The notes beneath the pieces were generated by a model. That model saw only the letters and a list, made by a program, of their open reading frames with translations. It ran no database searches and was not told the origin of the DNA. Below, in pieces: positions 12,093-22,538 of a DNA stretch of 64,000 bases. The translations under genes and the position numbers were made by a program. Where the stretch lies: positions 124,001 to 188,000 of the forward strand of contig PYSS01000013.1 in assembly GCA_003049465.1 (NCBI GenBank), given 5' to 3'. The stretch comes from Magnaporthiopsis rhizophila (Eukaryota; Ascomycota; Sordariomycetes; Magnaporthales; Magnaporthaceae). Numbering within the stretch: the stretch's first letter is position 1; each line of letters begins with the position of its first letter.

Positions 12093-14535
12093 ATTCTCAT
12101 CGTATTGAGCTCGCTGACAGGCTGTGGGTTTGCCAGTCAGGCTTCACCTCAGCCAAGCCACCGAACGAGCAAGGCTGGCAAGCGGGCAAGTATGTAATCG
12201 GTAAGGTAATCGATGCTGATATTGGGACGCTAGCGATCCATCCGCGTCGACATGTGGATGATGTGCATGGGCCAGAATCCTGGTCTGGCAGCACCTGACC
12301 TGACCTATTTTCAGCCCAGCCCGTCTCCCCATAGGGTAAGGCTAGGATATCTGCTAACCATAGCTACCGTGCTACCGTGCCGTTCACTTGAACGGTTCGC
12401 GATCTTCTGTGGGGTTCTGGTGCCTTGGCCATGTCTGCGCGCTCCTGTCGTTCGAGTCCCGGCTAAAGCTGCAAAGTCCCGAGTATGATGAACTGGCAAC
12501 AAACGAGTTTGAATGGCACAACAGTCCAGCGGAAAAATAAAAAGAAAACGCTGACTTTGTGCTTCGACCGACCTCGACACCACATTTTCCCAACAAGGAA
12601 GCTCGTTCTTCGCTCGCTAAGAAGATCGGCAGCATGAGCAAGTGCGGCTCCGTGAGGTGGAGGTAGGCGATGAAAGCTCGGTGGCTGGTTTCTTTGTCCC
12701 ACGAGTGACCCCACTTGCGCCATCAAAGCCAGCGGAGCCAGTTGCGGTGGGTCAATAAAAGCTGCTGTGCCGTGGGGCCGCAGGCAGCCAGGCTGTGCGT
12801 CCCCGCCGATCAGCAAATGAACTCGTCGTGTTGGTTCTGGACTTCAGAGCTTCAGTCGGCAGGTGGGGACGGGAGCTGTGCTCTGGCTTGTCTACCACCT
12901 GCTGCGTCTTGTCGTCGGCTCGGAAGCCTTTTCTTGTCTGGGGGCTCAAGAGGACAAACCGAGGCGCCGCTTCGGACACTCTAGATTTGTCAAAGAACTC
13001 TATCGATCCCCGGACTTGAGCGCGCCCACCGGCATCACCGAGGATCGGCATAGAAGGCTTTCTTTGGAGGCCGTCGTCCTCCGCTTTATTTTCCGCCTGG
13101 CTTCAGTGTTGCCGGCGGCCGGGCCCGATAAAGACAACAGAAAGAAGTCGCTTTTGCCACCCTTGGCACTGCACGTGTCGCTGGGCAAGGGACGATGCAG
13201 CTGCAGTCAGCCCAAAGAATGCGACCTTGCCTGATCCGACCGCCCGACATCTTACCACTCGAGAGGGAGGAAAGACCACCACTCCCAGTGGGGAACGGGC
13301 AATTAATTGCCCAGGAATGAGGACCGCAGCGTTGCCCAGTGGGGCACCGTCTCCCGGTTGCGTCCAGGGCACAGACTCCTGCATAACCAACACCAACAGC
13401 CATCCAGGGGTTCTGTCCCGAGGAGCGTGGGAGCTTGGGTAGCCATCTCGGATGGTAATTTGGATTGAAATATCTTCTGTCTCTCCTTGCCGGCTGCGAC
13501 CGGCTGGGAGACAAGGGCATTCTGCTAAACACGGACAAAAGTCCTGGAGCGTCGAGGGCAGAGAGGACGGGTGCTACTAAGCGACGAGGCAGGCTGCTGG
13601 AGGGGCACCCAGATATTTCGGTTACTTCTCGGGCCCTACGGGGCCGCTGGCTGTCGTGCTCAGCACTTTACATACTCCATATGTATAGTGAGGTCGCAAC
13701 GCCTGCCTTGCCCTGACAATTCTCCCTCGTCCAATCAAGACGTGCAATGTCCCGATGTGGTAGCCACTCCCCAATTCCCACCCCCTGCAACCAGAGGAAT
13801 GCAGTCAAGACACACACGCACAGGTCTCGCCCTTGGTTGCATCTGCCCGATTGTCGCCACCCGCTCCCCTCGCAGGGAAATACTTTCTCGGTTCTGCTCG
13901 CTGTATCCGGAGCCTCCTCGCTGTACGTCTCCGGTTGGCCGCCCTTGCCTGACACGGGACCACTGCAGAAGCTTCCGTGCCTCCTCGCCGGAAAGGCTGG
14001 CTAACGTTTGTGTCGCACCCAAGCTGCTCTGGGCGGTTCAGTTCGGGCCCGTAACTGAGGTAAGCCGCTGGGAAGGCATCCTTCCAAAGCCCCCGCTCTT
14101 CTCTGCTCCTCTTCGTCTTCTTTCATGCCGCACAAAGGACGCTGCCGTGTTGTCTGCATCCGGGAGACCTCGTGGGCTGGCATTCTTTGATCCGTATCCG
14201 CTGACGCGGATACCAATGCGGTCTTGACTAGACTGCATTCCAGTGGTTGACCGGCACCCCGGGTTCTAGTCTCCTTTTTCGTTTGGCTGGTTTATCATCC
14301 CGTCCCAGCTGCGATACTTACCATCTTCATCCTTCCAACCACATTCTGCCCCTCCACCAGGCTCGAAGATTCACGATCTCGGGGAAGACTTCATCTTTCC
14401 CTGTCATCGTAGACAGCCCTTTCTATCTGTTTTTCCTTTCCCCTTTTCCTCTCTGTTCCGTCTCTATCCCTCTTCTATCGACACACCAGGGGCACATACA
14501 ACAGCGCGGCCTTGACGGCCTAAGCAGCAGCAGAG

Positions 14536-17500
14536 ATGTCTCCATCAGGAGCTGCCTCTCTGGCTGGGGTCCTGCTTGGCGCCCTGGCCCTTGCGCCAGT
14601 GACCCAGGCCCAGTATGGCGGATGGACGAAAAACCAGGTCAACTCAACCATGTGCTTTTGGGATCAGCTACGAGGTGAGTGTTCCCGGATGGCGGACGAA
14701 CCGGCTTTAGCACTACCATCAAACCTGCTATTTACCCATGACTGATTAACCCACGCCACCGTGATTTAGGGCACCAGTTGAGGGAGACTATCTACCTGGA
14801 TGGCGGCCTCCTTGGCTGGAAACCGGGCCTGGTTACTGGAGAGTATGGCCCAACTATTGCCGATAGTAAGTTGCCTGAGACGGTTCAATAATATTGCGGC
14901 CTCTTCTCTAACCGATACTTAGACAACCCATTTGCGCTCATGTACAAGCTCAATCTTGGAAAGGCATTCAATATAACGCAGAACATCACCTCATTGCTGG
15001 AGCCTCTCTCAAAAGCACCAGGAATGGGTGCCGGAAATAACATTGCCCCGAATTATTACGACGGGGCTCTGCTGGGCAACGACAAGGCCTTCTATCTCTA
15101 CGGCGGCCTTCTGGCCAGGACAGACAACTACATCCCGCCCGAGGCCGACAATGTCTACGCCTACCGTGGCTACCAGGCCAACTCGGAATCCCGTGCGCCC
15201 TTCTCGGCTGGGTTTTTCCTCAACCGGCTGCCCGTCAACATGACGCGCTATCTCGCATACGGCGGCGCTGCGTCGGCGCCATCTGAGAACAAGGCGTGGT
15301 ACTTTGGAGGGCAGCACTCGCCGTCCTGGGGTCCCATCTACACTGTCACGGTCAACAATTCGCTGAACGCCATCAACGTCTCCAACACTCTTATCACTCT
15401 CGACATGAGCGGTCCCGAGGGCAAAGAGAAGTGGTCCAACGTCACGCTTCCTGAAAACATCAAGGGCCGTGCCAATCCCGAGCTTGTCTGGGTTCCCTAC
15501 GGCGCCCAGGGCCTCCTCATCGCCATCGGAGGCGTCACCTACCCTGCCTTTGATAACAGCAAGCTTCAGTCGGCAAACGCCGCGGCAAGTGTAAGTCTCG
15601 ACCCCTGACGTGCTGATGAGGAGAGGCCATGTGGGTACATACTAAATCGAGCGCTCAACGAACCGGCAGGAGTCTGAGAGCAAGGGGTTTACCGCCGAGG
15701 TCGACGTTTACGACATCGCCAAGGACAAGTGGTATCGGCAACCTACGATTCACTCGGGGCCCGGCGCCATAACACGCGGCTGCACCGTGGTGGCTGCCGC
15801 CCAAGATATGTCGAGCGTGAACATCTACTTCTACGGAGGCTACAATGGCCGGGATCTCACGAAAGAATTCAACGACGACGTCTGGATCCTCTCGCTCCCG
15901 TCATTCATGTGGATGAGGGTCAGCACCGGCAGACCGAGATACGGGCGCGCCGGCCACAAGTGCTTCAAGCCCTACCCAGACCTGATGATGGTGATCGGAG
16001 GCCAAAGAGCGCAGCCGGGTGTCGACCATCTGTGCCTCGAGAAAAGCATGATCCAGCTTTTCAACCTCACCTCAGCCACTTGGCAGCAGAGCTACGACCC
16101 CGCAAAGTGGTCCAAGTACGGAGTCCCCTCGGCCATCGTCAACATGATTGGCGGGACGCCGGAGGGAGGAGCCAGCCAGAAGCAACCCGGCCCGTCGGGC
16201 TTTGCCAACTCGGACATCGCCAGCGCCTTTGCCAGTCCTTATCCTACCAAGATCGCGACGTACTACCCTTACGCCTCTGCCGCGTCCGGCGACAACACGA
16301 ACCCCAACCTGCCCGGGAGCAGCAACAGCGGCGGCTCGGGCGTGCCGAGCTACGTGGGGCCCGTGGTCGGCGTCATCGGCGGTCTCATCCTCATAACTGC
16401 CCTCATCGCCGGCTTCTGCGTCTACCGGCGCCGCAGCCTGCTCAAGCGCAACCAGGCGGGCGCCAGCGAGGTCGGGACGACGGACGGGAACGGCAACCGC
16501 ATCATGAGGTGGATACACGACCAGCCGAGCGAGGCCAAGGGCCCGCCCACCGTCACGGCCACCGAAGACACCTTGGCCACGCCGTACGCGGAGAACGGCA
16601 TGCCGCTGCCTCCGAAATCGGTCCTGAGCGTCCCTTCAACCACGCCTGTCACCACCGCCGCATACACCACGGCGTCGTCATACCCGGCCTCCTCGGTGCC
16701 GGCCGAGATGGCGGACACGCAGATGGCAGAACTGCAGGGTAAGAAGATGACCGACCGCATGAGAAAGAACCCAGTTAGAACAGAGAGAGAGAGAGGGAGA
16801 CTAACCACGCAACGTGCCCAAGGAGATAGATACTTCACCCCGCGTCGAGCTTCACGGTCAACCTCTCTCGGCAGCCGAGATCGTCAACAAGAAGTTTGCC
16901 CAGCTGCAGCAGCAGAACAACAACAACAACAGCGGCTCGATCCACAGCTCGAACCTCTACTCCTCCATCGGGCAGACTGACCACGCGTCGGTGGTGTCGA
17001 GGTCATCGGCCCCGCACGTCGCCGCCGCCTCCTCTCCAGCGGCACCGGCGGTCCCCGGGCCGGGCGCTCCGGGCCGGGCGGACTCTCCCCCGCTAGGCGG
17101 GCCCGGGCCCGCGGACTACGACACGCTCGGCGACCTGCCTCCCTCCTCTTTGTCGCAGCAGCACCACCACGCCCAGGATGTCACGCCGTCGCCCGTGTCG
17201 CGCCTCGAGTCGGGCGTCTCGGGCATCAGCGACCGCGACCGCGGCCACCTGCGCCACCTGTCGGACGAGACCGTCTCGTCCATGGGCGCCGGCGCCGGCG
17301 TCTCGGCCGCGCAGGCGAACAACGTCGTCTCGCCCTCGTCCGCCGTCGTGGCGCCCGGCGCCGGCGGCCAGCTCCACCCCCTGGTCGGCACGCCGCCGCT
17401 GGTGTCGCCGCCCGAGTTTGGCGGCGACGGGGACGATTACCTCTCCGCTCGCGAGGCGCAGGCGCAGAGACAACCGCAACCGCAGCCGCCGGTGGGCCCA

Positions 17501-17560
17501 AGTAGCGGCGGCGGCGTAGGCAGCCCGTTGAGGAAGAGCGCGTTCCATGAGGGCGTGTAG
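14536..17560 (+). CDS. Kelch-type single-pass membrane protein
   Basis: Predicted type I membrane protein with an extracellular beta-propeller-like domain. Model: join(14536..14674, 14770..14865, 14923..15590, 15670..16738, 16830..17560), 900 residues. Signal peptide to about residue 26 (ending TQAQ), kelch-like repeats recognisable from GG-Y/W spacing such as YLYGGLLAR, WYFGGQHS, IAIGGVTY, YFYGGYNG and MVIGGQRA, many N-glycosylation sites, one transmembrane helix (about 530-552, VGVIGGLILITALIAG) followed by RRR, and a long low-complexity cytoplasmic tail rich in Pro, Ser and Gln. The first three splice junctions are clear. The last intron is less certain: AG sites at 16822, 16825 and 16829 all follow a CTAAC branch-like site, and only 16829 keeps the long tail in frame. 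Such kelch membrane proteins are common in filamentous fungi and are linked to wall or polarity functions, but the role here is not known. Confidence 0.85.
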
Positions 17561-17980
17561 GATCTTGGACTGCAAATGCTAGGTTGTCCGTCGTCCATCT
17601 TAGTTTACCTACCCATTTAACTAGTCTGTGTTCTTCATGTTTTCTTTTCTTATTCTCCTTGTCCTTGTCTTTCGTTGCCGCTTTTTTCCCCATGATGATT
17701 CACGGTATATACCTCTCCTGGTGTCTTGTATTGATGCAGTCTTGGGAACCTTGGGTAAAACAGATGGGTCTGGACTTGGTTTTTGCCATACTTGAAACCG
17801 ACCGTGGTGCTGTGAAACCGAGCGTGATGGTGTAAAAAGCGCGACGAACGCCCTGTCAACAATGGGAGTTTCCGGCATATCTATCTAGCTAGCTTTACGA
17901 CCTTTGTGGCAGAAAGGGCGTGTTCTCGGCTACGTCTCCCAAGCTGGAGTGAAAGTAAGACGTAGGAGAAGAAGCGGCGC
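17561..17980. other. Convergent 3' regions
   Basis: Between the kelch gene and the ankyrin end of the NLR pseudogene. No coding signal; T-rich near 17600-17700. Confidence 0.5.
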
Positions 17981-20600
17981 TCATCTCCCCGGCCGTCCAT
18001 GTTCAGGCACCGATAAGAAAACCGCCGCAATGTACGCAGTTCCGGCGGCGAAGTCCAATGGCGAGTTTCCGTTCATGTTTGTCGCATACTTATCAGCGCC
18101 CCTTTCGAGCAGCAGCTGCGCGATGGCCTTGCGCTTAAAATATGCCGAATAGTGCAACGGCGTCCACCCTAGCCCGTTGGTAGCCTCGATGTCGGCGCCC
18201 CAACTAAGCAGCAACCTCGCGATGGCTTCGTTGCCATGCCTCGCGGCGTCGTGCAGTGGCCTCCGCCCGCCCCGGTCCTCGGCCTCTTTGTCGGCGCCCG
18301 TTTCGAGCAGCAGCCGCGCGGCGGCTTCGTTTCCATACCTCGCGGCCAAGTGCAGCGGCCTCCACCCGCTCCGGTCCTCGGCCTCCTTATCGGCGCCTGT
18401 TTCGAGCAGCAGCCGCGCGGCGGTTTCTCTTCCGTACCTCGCAGCCACGTGCAACGGCCCGCACCCGTTCCGGTCCCCGGCCTCTATGTTGGCGCCCCTG
18501 TCAAGCAGCAGCCGCGCGACGGCGTCGCTTCCGTACCTTGCGGCCCAGTGCAGCGGCCTCCACCCGTTTCCGTCCCCGGCCTCCTTGTCGACGCCCTGGT
18601 CGAGCAGCAGCCGCGCCACGGCTTCTTTTCCGTACCACGCGGCTAAATGTAACGGTCTTAGTTGGTTCGATTCCTCGGCCTCCTTGTCGGCGCCTTTCTC
18701 GAACAGCAACTGCGTGACGGCTTCGTGTCCGCCTTGTACCGAATAGTGCAACGGCCTTCGCCCGTTCCGGTCCTGGGCCTCCTTGTCGGCGCCTTCTTCG
18801 AATAGCAGCTGCATGGCGGTCTCGTGTCCGCCCTCTGCCGAAAAATGCAACGGTCTCCGCCCTTCCCAGTCTTTGACCTCTTTATTGGCGCCCCTGTCGA
18901 GCAGCAGCCGTAAGACGGCCACGTGCCCTTGCTGTGCCGCGTAGTGCAGCGGTGTTTGGCGGTGAACGTTTGTCGCATCCATGTTAATACCGGCATCTAG
19001 CAGCAGTTGTGTTATGCCTTCGCAACCACTGTTTGCTGCCAAATGCAGTGGTTCCTCCATGGTGACGGTTTTGACCTTCGTGCCTGCTCCTTTTTCGAGC
19101 AGTAGCCGCACGTCGGCTTCGCGCCCGTGTTTGATAGCCCATTGAAAGAGCGTCAAGCCGCCTGCATGTTTAACGCTCGCATCGATCATCCCTCTCCTCA
19201 GCAGCTCGAAAACCAAGTTGTACACGCCTGGTTCTTTCACTGCTGTATACCTGACATGGTGGAGGTAATGCAACTTCGCATAGGGGAGGAAAAAGAACTG
19301 ATTTGTGTCGAGCAGGCCGGGAGGCCTGGCTTCGTCCATGAAAAAAGGGCCGATGTTACAGTGGGATTGCTTGCAAAATTTTAAAAGCCGTAATACAAGC
19401 TCCTAAACACGACCTGATAATAATAAGGCGCCGAAAATGGATTCGATAATTTTGCGTGAGGCTATTGCGGCCATTATTTGCGGAGCCACCAAAGTGGATA
19501 ACTGGTTATCAAAAATGCCGTAATTAAGGTATATAATAACAATGTATCCCATTATTTCCATTGCACTATCGTAAATAAACAAGCCTCCGGATAGGCCTCC
19601 AGTTCCGCCGAGCAGGAACTGCTTAACGCTGTGGTGCACCAACCGCACAGTAAAATCCTCCTCATCAATCGTAACGAGGCTTCCGCAACAGGCTAATACT
19701 AAATATATTTCGTTAAAAAACTAAGCCGGCTTCCAATCCGTATTCCCCGGATTTACACTAAAGGCTTCCCATAATTCGTCTATTGTAAAGGAACGGCGAG
19801 CCGCAATAACAAGCTTAAATATTTTTTGCTGGTAGTCCTTCCCAAACATTTCCGCTTTTTGTAAAATGCAAGAAAACGTGGCAGGGAGATCTTTCGGTAG
19901 GTCGGTTAAAGTTTTTCTGATCGCCTCATCTATTTTGCGGTGCATAAAAACTGAATTTGGAAAGCAACCCAAAGGAATATTCCATATACACCCTGCACCA
20001 GAGCATCTTGGATATTTAAAACAAAGCGTGAATCCCCTATTTTTAGCTTACCAGATACTATGCACCTCTCCAGCTTTGTATTAATAAATTGTTCGATATC
20101 GGGATTATCGTCGGGTATTTGCAAAACGTTAGGCCTAATAAAATCCCCTGTCCATAATTGTAAAGTGATATTGGCTTCGGTTCTGAACGAAATATATACC
20201 AAAAAAAGGATTTGTTTTGAAACTGGCCTAACGCATATATCAAGGTACGTCTTTTATAATCGCTGTATTCGTCCAGCCCGTTAACGATAGCATAAGCTTT
20301 TGATAGCAGGATTTTCAAAAGCAAGCTCGTCACTCCATCAACATCCATCGTCGGAATTATTGTATTAGTTACGCCTTCAAGCCCGGCGGGACCGAAAAGC
20401 GGACCTAGCAGCTGCCAAGCCAGGCAGCCCATTATTATACGTGCTTGGAGACTTTCGAAATCGTTATACCGATAAAAAAAATAAGCAACCGGGAGCGGTT
20501 TTTTTTTTAATATGGAGATTAAAATTATCAACCATGTTGGCCAACAAAACGGACTTGCCAAACCCCAAAATACCAGTGCATATAAGTGTACAGAAACTGG

Positions 20601-21048
20601 CGTTACGACCGCGCTACGCCCGGAGGGGACAGGAGGGCTGGGGCTAACCCCCAGCGCTGTGCCTCAACCCCGCGGCGGGGCAGCACGGTAGGTCACGTGA
20701 TTCCAGGAGGATCTCTGGATCTGTTGGCAAGGACAACAGATCCACAGATCCAAAGGAGGATCTCTGGATCTGTTGACAAGGACAACAGATCCACGGATCC
20801 AAGGGACCCTAGTAGGGAAATATCCGACTACAAGAAGGATGGGTTTCCCAGGTACTAAGGTAGTCTTGACTGAGGCCTCGGCATCAGTCAACCTAAGTTA
20901 GCTCCAAGGTATCCCCTTGGGCAAGCAATAACAGACAACGTTCCTACCAGACCCAGACCACGTGCAAGGTGATCTTGCAAGACCCAGTACTGCTCAACAC
21001 CGCCCCTAGGTGCCCTACCCTAGGAGCAGAAGGCCTGTGATTGTAACA
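20601..21048 (-). mobile_element. 448-bp solo-LTR-like insertion
   Basis: Inserted just upstream of the Walker A codons of the NLR pseudogene. The 5-bp sequence ACTGG flanks it on both sides (20596-20600 and 21049-21053). On the minus strand the element begins TGTTAC and ends GTAACG, imperfect inverted termini (5 of 6) like those of LTRs. Element plus duplication is 453 bp, and the host reading frame is the same on both sides, so removing it rejoins the codons in frame. It is GC-rich in an AT-rich host, has no ORF of note, and contains a CACGTGA motif and two palindromic repeats. A 5-bp duplication and TG start favour a solo LTR; a small TIR element is the alternative because the end is CG rather than CA. 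Confidence 0.8.
20706..20803. repeat. Two 49-bp tandem palindromic units in the insertion
   Basis: Copies at 20706-20754 and 20755-20803 differ at only a few positions. Each copy is itself an inverted repeat: an 18-bp arm starting GGATCTCTGGATC, a 7-bp loop, and a near-perfect reverse-complement arm. One arm mismatch is present in the first copy and two in the second. They could form two adjacent hairpins in DNA or RNA. Confidence 0.9.
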
Positions 21049-21970
21049 ACTGGTTTGAATTTTCCAATCCCGGTATTTGTCGGCCCAGTCGAGGAGGGTG
21101 CTATACCCGGCCTTGCGCATCTCTTTCCACGCTTTCTGGTAATTGTACACTAAACAAGTATCGAAAAGGCGGAAATAAGCCTTAAACTTTTTGCGATGCA
21201 TCTCTAACTTGAAAAATTTGAAAAAAAATTTGGTCTGGGAGCTTTACTTTGAAATATCCCTTGCTATAAGTGCATAAACCTCCTTTTTAATTAAAAAAAA
21301 ACCCATAAATCGGTGCTTGATTGGTATATCTTCAACTCCAAATCATCAAAAAACGATACAAGCTGGCCAAATTTCAACTTTTAGATCAACTTCAAATATT
21401 AATAACAAAAACGGACAATTACGATAAAATATTCGCAAAGGTTCGATTATAACCTTTTGAATTATAGGTAAAGCAGGGCCATCATTTGGTACCGGGAAAA
21501 AAAATCGTCCGATAGCCATAAAAAGCACCGACAGCTTCTTAAAATAGGAATAAAAATTAATTATCAGCTGCGAAATATCAGATCAAAAAAAGCATATAAA
21601 ACTGAGAATATGAGCGGCTTACCAGTAGCGTCATCCTTACGAGTGACCAAACGCCGCAGGCAATAATGTTCTGACCACCGCCGACTACGATATCCCCAAA
21701 AAAGGCAAACTGCTGGATCGTTTCGAGAATATTAAAAAAGCGAGGGCCGAAACACCGGCCACGGTGCCCGCTTCCGCTAGCGCAACGGTCAAGCTCAGCC
21801 GTCAATCGCATAATATCGCCAGCATCTGGCGGGGATGCCCGCGCTTGAGATTTACAGGAACGGAAGGCTGCTTTTTGCTCGTCAGACAGGGCGGCCTCGA
21901 ATTCGAACACTGCTTGGGCCAGCCGAATCTCGGGCTTCAGCTGGGCAACCTCCGCCAGCGCAGAAGACAT

Positions 21971-22538
21971 GACGGCTGAGCTGGGTCGGAAGTCTGGTCG
22001 TGATTTGGAGACGTGGGCCAAGCGAATGTGAAGAAATTGCCTAATGGGACATTCTCTGGCATTGAAAGCAGCCTTGTGCGCGATGGCCGAAGGTGATCGA
22101 GTAGTAAGAAGGAAATGCCAAACATTACGGTGGCAGCATCATTGTAGTCGGTCGAGGGCAGGCCGAGCACTTACCCAGCTCGGGGCTACCAGTGGGGATG
22201 TTGCACCGCATTTCCATTGGGTAGAAATATTATTCACTTTCAGCCTAGCTCCAACAAACTACCGAAGCCTCCTAGCCAACCACTAGCTTTGAGGCGGCGG
22301 CTGCCTGGAACCGTGTAACTCGACCACGGTCTTTGTCAACACATCCGCGCGCAAGGGGCCCCCGAAAAAGGCCCAACGTGCAGATCGTCAGGCTGCGGAG
22401 GTAGGTACTTGGGTAGGTAGGGTATGCAGCATGCACGAATACAAAAATGCCTCGATGCCGCCCCATGAGTCCGTGTATTAGGCCCGCGGGTTTCTCTCTT
22501 CCGTCCGGTGTTCTCCCCTCCCCCGCGCCACCAGCACC
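21971..22538. other. Divergent spacer between NLR and kinase pseudogenes
   Basis: Lies between the minus-strand NLR start and the plus-strand kinase start and would have held both promoters. It is less AT-rich than the NACHT region. Small ORFs here have no domain. Confidence 0.5.

Larger units (their letters stand above)
9778..14535. other. 4.8 kb gene-poor region
   Basis: Lies between divergent surface-protein genes (minus-strand glycoprotein and plus-strand kelch protein), so it holds both promoters. No ORF shows a domain, signal peptide with supporting structure, or splice-joined continuity. It contains a GCTA tetranucleotide run, a 94-bp T tract and an AGGT run. From about 14240 the plus strand is C/T-rich and reads as the kelch gene leader. 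A small lineage-specific gene or long non-coding RNA cannot be excluded. Confidence 0.45.
17981..21970 (-). pseudogene. NACHT-ankyrin (NLR-type STAND) gene, decayed
   Basis: Remnant of a fungal NLR-like protein, a family tied to non-self recognition and heterokaryon incompatibility. Read from 21970 down. Exon 1 (21623-21970, 116 codons) gives the N-terminal domain (contains GDIVVGG and CGVWSLVRMTLL). A 55-bp intron (21568-21622) is still recognisable. The second exon carries degraded NACHT sequence with a Walker A remnant (GILGFGKS near 20560-20575). From 19339 to 17981 there is a clean ORF with 12 ankyrin repeats of 33 residues. Breaks: in-frame TAG at 19403-19405 and 19721-19723, both explicable as CAG to TAG (CpA to TpA, the RIP signature), further stops between about 21202 and 21348, frame changes at an A10 run (20499-20508), near a T7 run (20201-20207) and near an A4 run (19933-19936, all on the minus strand), and a 448-bp insertion. 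The NACHT part is AT-rich and the ankyrin part GC-rich. Not functional as a full-length NLR; the ankyrin ORF might still be expressed. Confidence 0.85.

Noticed and set aside
12440..12475. GTTCGAGTCCCGG, resembling a tRNA T-arm
   Set aside because: The arm does not pair and no acceptor, D or anticodon stems are found around it.
13571..14227. 218-codon plus-strand frame in the gene-poor region
   Set aside because: Composition looks random, with many Cys, Pro and Arg and no repeats, signal peptide or domain; overlaps the kelch gene promoter.
17981..19339. Ankyrin ORF as a complete independent gene
   Set aside because: The same frame continues upstream into NLR sequence through a single TAG at 19403, so it is the C-terminal end of a larger gene; independent expression remains possible.
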